Source of the DNA: Kribbella jiaozuonensis
Lineage (GTDB): Bacteria > Actinomycetota > Actinomycetes > Propionibacteriales > Kribbellaceae
Direction of reading: 5' to 3'
Assembly (NCBI RefSeq): GCF_005233875.1
Contig: NZ_SZPZ01000004.1
Coordinates: 1-64,000 of the forward strand
Length of the DNA: 64,000 nucleotides
The translations under genes were made by a program, and so were the position numbers. Shown here piece after piece: positions 62,179-64,000 of the stretch. The notes beneath the pieces are model-generated. The model saw only the letters and a list, made by a program, of their open reading frames with translations. It searched no databases and was not told the DNA's origin. The stretch's first letter is position 1. The number at the start of each line of letters is the position of its first letter.

Positions 62179-62925
62179 ATGTTCGAAACAGACGGCTACG
62201 TCATCTTCCGCGACGTCATCGACCAAGAGCTGATCAAGGAAGTGAACGATCATGTCGAATGGCTGCAGGCCCGGCATCCCGACGTACGGCCCGAGCAACT
62301 CGGGCATGTGTATCTGCGCGACGACCCGTTCTGGGTGCGGTTGGTCAGCGACGACCGGCTCGTCGACATCGCCCAGCAGTTCGTCGGGCCGGACATCGCG
62401 CTGTTCGCCTCCCACTACATCTCCAAGCCGCCGTACTCCGGACAGCCCGTGCTGTGGCACCAGGACGCGGCGTTCTGGCCGCTCGATCCGATGGAGGTCG
62501 TGACGCTCTGGCTGGCCGTCGACCACTCGACGCCGGAGAACGGATGCGTACGGGTCATCCCGGGGAGCCACCTGTCCGGGGTGGAGGGGATGCGCGACAA
62601 CACCGACGTCGAGAGTGTGCTCGGCAAGGAGATCGCGGTCGAGGTCGACGAGGCCCAGGCGGTCGACATGGTGCTGGCGCCCGGCGACGTCGAGGTCCAC
62701 CACCCGAACATCGTTCACGGCAGCAACGCGAACACGTCGCCGAACCGGCGCTGCGGGCTGACGATCCGCTACATCCCGACGTCGACGCGGATCACCGACG
62801 CGGAGACGCCGTACCCGAGCGCCTTCCATCTGCGCGGCGAGCCGGGGGTGAACAGCTACCAGCCGCGGCCGAAGTACGACGAGAGGCGCCACTTCCCGTT
62901 CACGGGTAGCAGCGCCTGGTCCTGA
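62179..62925 (+). CDS. Phytanoyl-CoA dioxygenase family protein (PhyH)
   Basis: 248 residues, Fe(II)/2-oxoglutarate oxygenase of the PhyH family. Iron ligands are His and Asp in LWHQDAAFWPL near residue 95 and the distal His in VEVHHPNIVHGSN near 180; the 2-oxoglutarate Arg is in NRRCGLTIRYI. Bacterial members hydroxylate diverse small molecules. The ATG follows GGAG closely. With the divergent AraC gene it looks like a small inducible catabolic unit. Confidence 0.92.
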   Translation: MFETDGYVIFRDVIDQELIKEVNDHVEWLQARHPDVRPEQLGHVYLRDDPFWVRLVSDDRLVDIAQQFVGPDIALFASHYISKPPYSGQPVLWHQDAAFWPLDPMEVVTLWLAVDHSTPENGCVRVIPGSHLSGVEGMRDNTDVESVLGKEIAVEVDEAQAVDMVLAPGDVEVHHPNIVHGSNANTSPNRRCGLTIRYIPTSTRITDAETPYPSAFHLRGEPGVNSYQPRPKYDERRHFPFTGSSAWS

Positions 62926-62930
62926 ACATG

Positions 62931-62960
62931 CGAAGGCCCGCCGGCTGGGGCGGGCCTTCG
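62931..62960. terminator. Bidirectional terminator between PhyH and VOC genes
   Basis: CGAAGGCCCGCC (62931-62942) and GGCGGGCCTTCG (62949-62960) form a perfect 12-bp stem with a 6-nt loop between convergent genes. Confidence 0.88.
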
Positions 62961-62965
62961 ACGGG

Positions 62966-63382
62966 TTATTCGAGGCAGATCCGGAACGGGTGGCCCGCCG
63001 GGTCGGCGTAGATCCGCCAGCCACGCGCGTTCTCCGCGGGCGGCGGGTCCAGGGGGTCGAGCGGCTCGGCGCCGAGGGCGACCACGGTCGCGTGACCGCT
63101 CGAGAGGTCCTCGACGATGAGGTCGAGATGGAGATCTTGCGCGTCGGTGCCGGGCCAGGTGGCCGGCACGTACTGCTCCGAGCGCCGGAAGGCCAGCGTC
63201 GAGAACCCGAGCGACGAGCCGGGGCCGGTCAGGCTCCGCCAGTCGTCGTCACCGTTCTCGTCGATGTCCAGCCCCAGCAGCGCCGAGTAGAACTGGGCGA
63301 GCTCGAGCGGGTCCGGGCAATCCAGCACCACCGAGCCGAGCCGCCCGGCAGTACTGCCCGGCTGCTCTGCCACCTGCGTCAT
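62966..63382 (-). CDS. VOC family protein (glyoxalase/dioxygenase fold)
   Basis: 138 residues: GSVVLDCPDPLELAQFYSALLG opens the first beta-alpha-beta module, and a second module ends in WRIYADPAGHPFRICLE. The metal ligands of glyoxalases are only partly visible (Asp, His, Glu), so it may be a binding or resistance-type VOC protein. The ATG at 63382 is chosen because GGAGGA precedes it; the upstream open frame has no ribosome site. Confidence 0.9.
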   Translation of the reverse strand: MTQVAEQPGSTAGRLGSVVLDCPDPLELAQFYSALLGLDIDENGDDDWRSLTGPGSSLGFSTLAFRRSEQYVPATWPGTDAQDLHLDLIVEDLSSGHATVVALGAEPLDPLDPPPAENARGWRIYADPAGHPFRICLE

Positions 63383-63563
63383 CTGTCCTCCACAATCTGT
63401 TGCGTCAGCCTGCTTCCCGGTACGGGGCAGGCCCGGCCAGGTCCCTCTGGTCGGAAGGCCCGGCCGCCTACGATGACAGGTCGAGGGGACAATTCGCACC
63501 TTTCGACACGCGTTCTCGACCAGTGAGCCGATCGCTGACAGTGAAGGTTCGCTCTCGCTACCA

Positions 63564-64000
63564 CTAAGACTGCGGTACGGCGGTAGCGCGGCGGCGCTCC
63601 CCCAGCTTGCGGATCTTCGCCCGCGTCCCGCAGTCCTCCATCGCGCACCAACGGCGGGAACCGTTCCGGCTGCGGTCCAGGAACAGCCAGCCGCAGCCGC
63701 CGTCGTCGACCGGACAGGCGCGCAACTGCCGCAGCTCGACCGTCCGCACCAGCTCGACCGCCGCGACCACCAGGCGGTCCGGGATGAGCTGCGCCGGCGA
63801 CGTACCGACGACCAGCTCCGCGACGCCGCGCTCCCGGTCCGCGCCGGGGATCAGCATCGAGCGGGCAGCGGCCGCGGACCAGCGCAACATCAAGCGCTCG
63901 AAGGCGGATCCCTGGCTGCGCTTGACTCCGTCTATCGCGACGACGGCACCAGCTGCACGCGGCGCGAGCACGTCGTACGTCGCCTCGCGGATCTCCAACG
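63564..64000 (-). CDS. CGNR zinc-finger protein, 5' end outside the window
   Basis: At least 145 residues. The C-terminal CGNR-type zinc finger is CPVDDGGCGWLFLDRSRNGS followed by CAMEDCGTRAKIRK, with the variant CGTR in place of CGNR. The preceding part is the conserved N-terminal domain of stress-induced regulators of this family (helical, with VRTVELRQLRACP). The frame is open at the window edge, so the start is missing. Probably a DNA-binding regulator of about 190 residues. Confidence 0.85.
   Translation of the reverse strand, partial: LEIREATYDVLAPRAAGAVVAIDGVKRSQGSAFERLMLRWSAAAARSMLIPGADRERGVAELVVGTSPAQLIPDRLVVAAVELVRTVELRQLRACPVDDGGCGWLFLDRSRNGSRRWCAMEDCGTRAKIRKLGERRRATAVPQS

Overview
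The window is chromosomal DNA of a high-GC Gram-positive actinobacterium. Coding sequence is strongly GC-biased at third codon positions, GTG and TTG starts are common, many genes overlap at ATGA or GTGA, and there are two F420-type luciferase-like oxidoreductases, a SoxR and an HrpA of actinobacterial type. The lysine aminomutase cluster together with many paralogous regulators and ABC exporters suggests the Propionibacteriales (Kribbella or Nocardioides relatives). That placement is inference from gene content. No tRNA, rRNA, CRISPR array or prophage was seen. The only mobile DNA is the end of an IS3-like element at the left edge.

Layout. 1-122: IS end. 0.2-2.3 kb: fxsA and lnt. 2.9-9.8 kb: a lysine aminomutase catabolic cluster, with kdd, an amidohydrolase, kamD, kamE and kal on the minus strand and kamA divergent. 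9.9-16.2 kb: HAD hydrolase, Lrp/AsnC regulator, 5'-3' exonuclease, M20 amidohydrolase, alpha/beta hydrolase, nucleoside hydrolase and an unrecognised RDG-motif protein. 16.3-22.9 kb: a TetR-controlled heterodimeric ABC exporter, and a divergent single-chain ABC exporter whose promoter carries a SoxR-like box. 22.9-27.9 kb: SNF2 helicase, its coupled SWIM zinc-finger protein with a Gly/Ala repeat, and a GNAT enzyme behind a long hairpin and leader ORF. 28.0-36.0 kb: a five-gene peptide ABC importer plus a gamma-glutamyltransferase-like enzyme, ending against a convergent FCD-type GntR regulator. 36-46 kb: acetyltransferases, M1 aminopeptidase, adenylate cyclase, tandem MerR protein, SDR, ArsR-SRPBCC fusion and RecQ-like helicase. 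45.7-48.6 kb: soxR, an MFS transporter and a GlxA-type regulator. 48.6-55.3 kb: M24 peptidase, alpha/beta hydrolase, SDR with acyl-CoA synthetase, two LLM enzymes and a stress protein. 55.3-64 kb: HrpA helicase, WYL regulator, DinB-ankyrin protein, AraC with PhyH dioxygenase, VOC protein and a CGNR zinc-finger protein cut by the window edge.

How the parts may work together. The minus-strand kam genes are packed as one operon and, with kamA, cover L-lysine to 3,5-diaminohexanoate, its oxidation, and removal of ammonia from 3-aminobutyryl-CoA. The cleavage enzyme Kce is not in the window. The best regulatory links seen are: a SoxR-like box in the ABC-exporter promoter at 20.9 kb that resembles the box upstream of soxR at 46.25 kb; a TGTATACA site before the peptide importer that fits the GntR gene at the end of the same operon; twin operators in the ArsR-SRPBCC promoter; a perfect TetR palindrome in the exporter promoter; and a 12-bp inverted repeat between the WYL regulator and the DinB gene. 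At least nine genes have a TANNNT box 6-7 nt from the start codon, a leaderless-mRNA arrangement.
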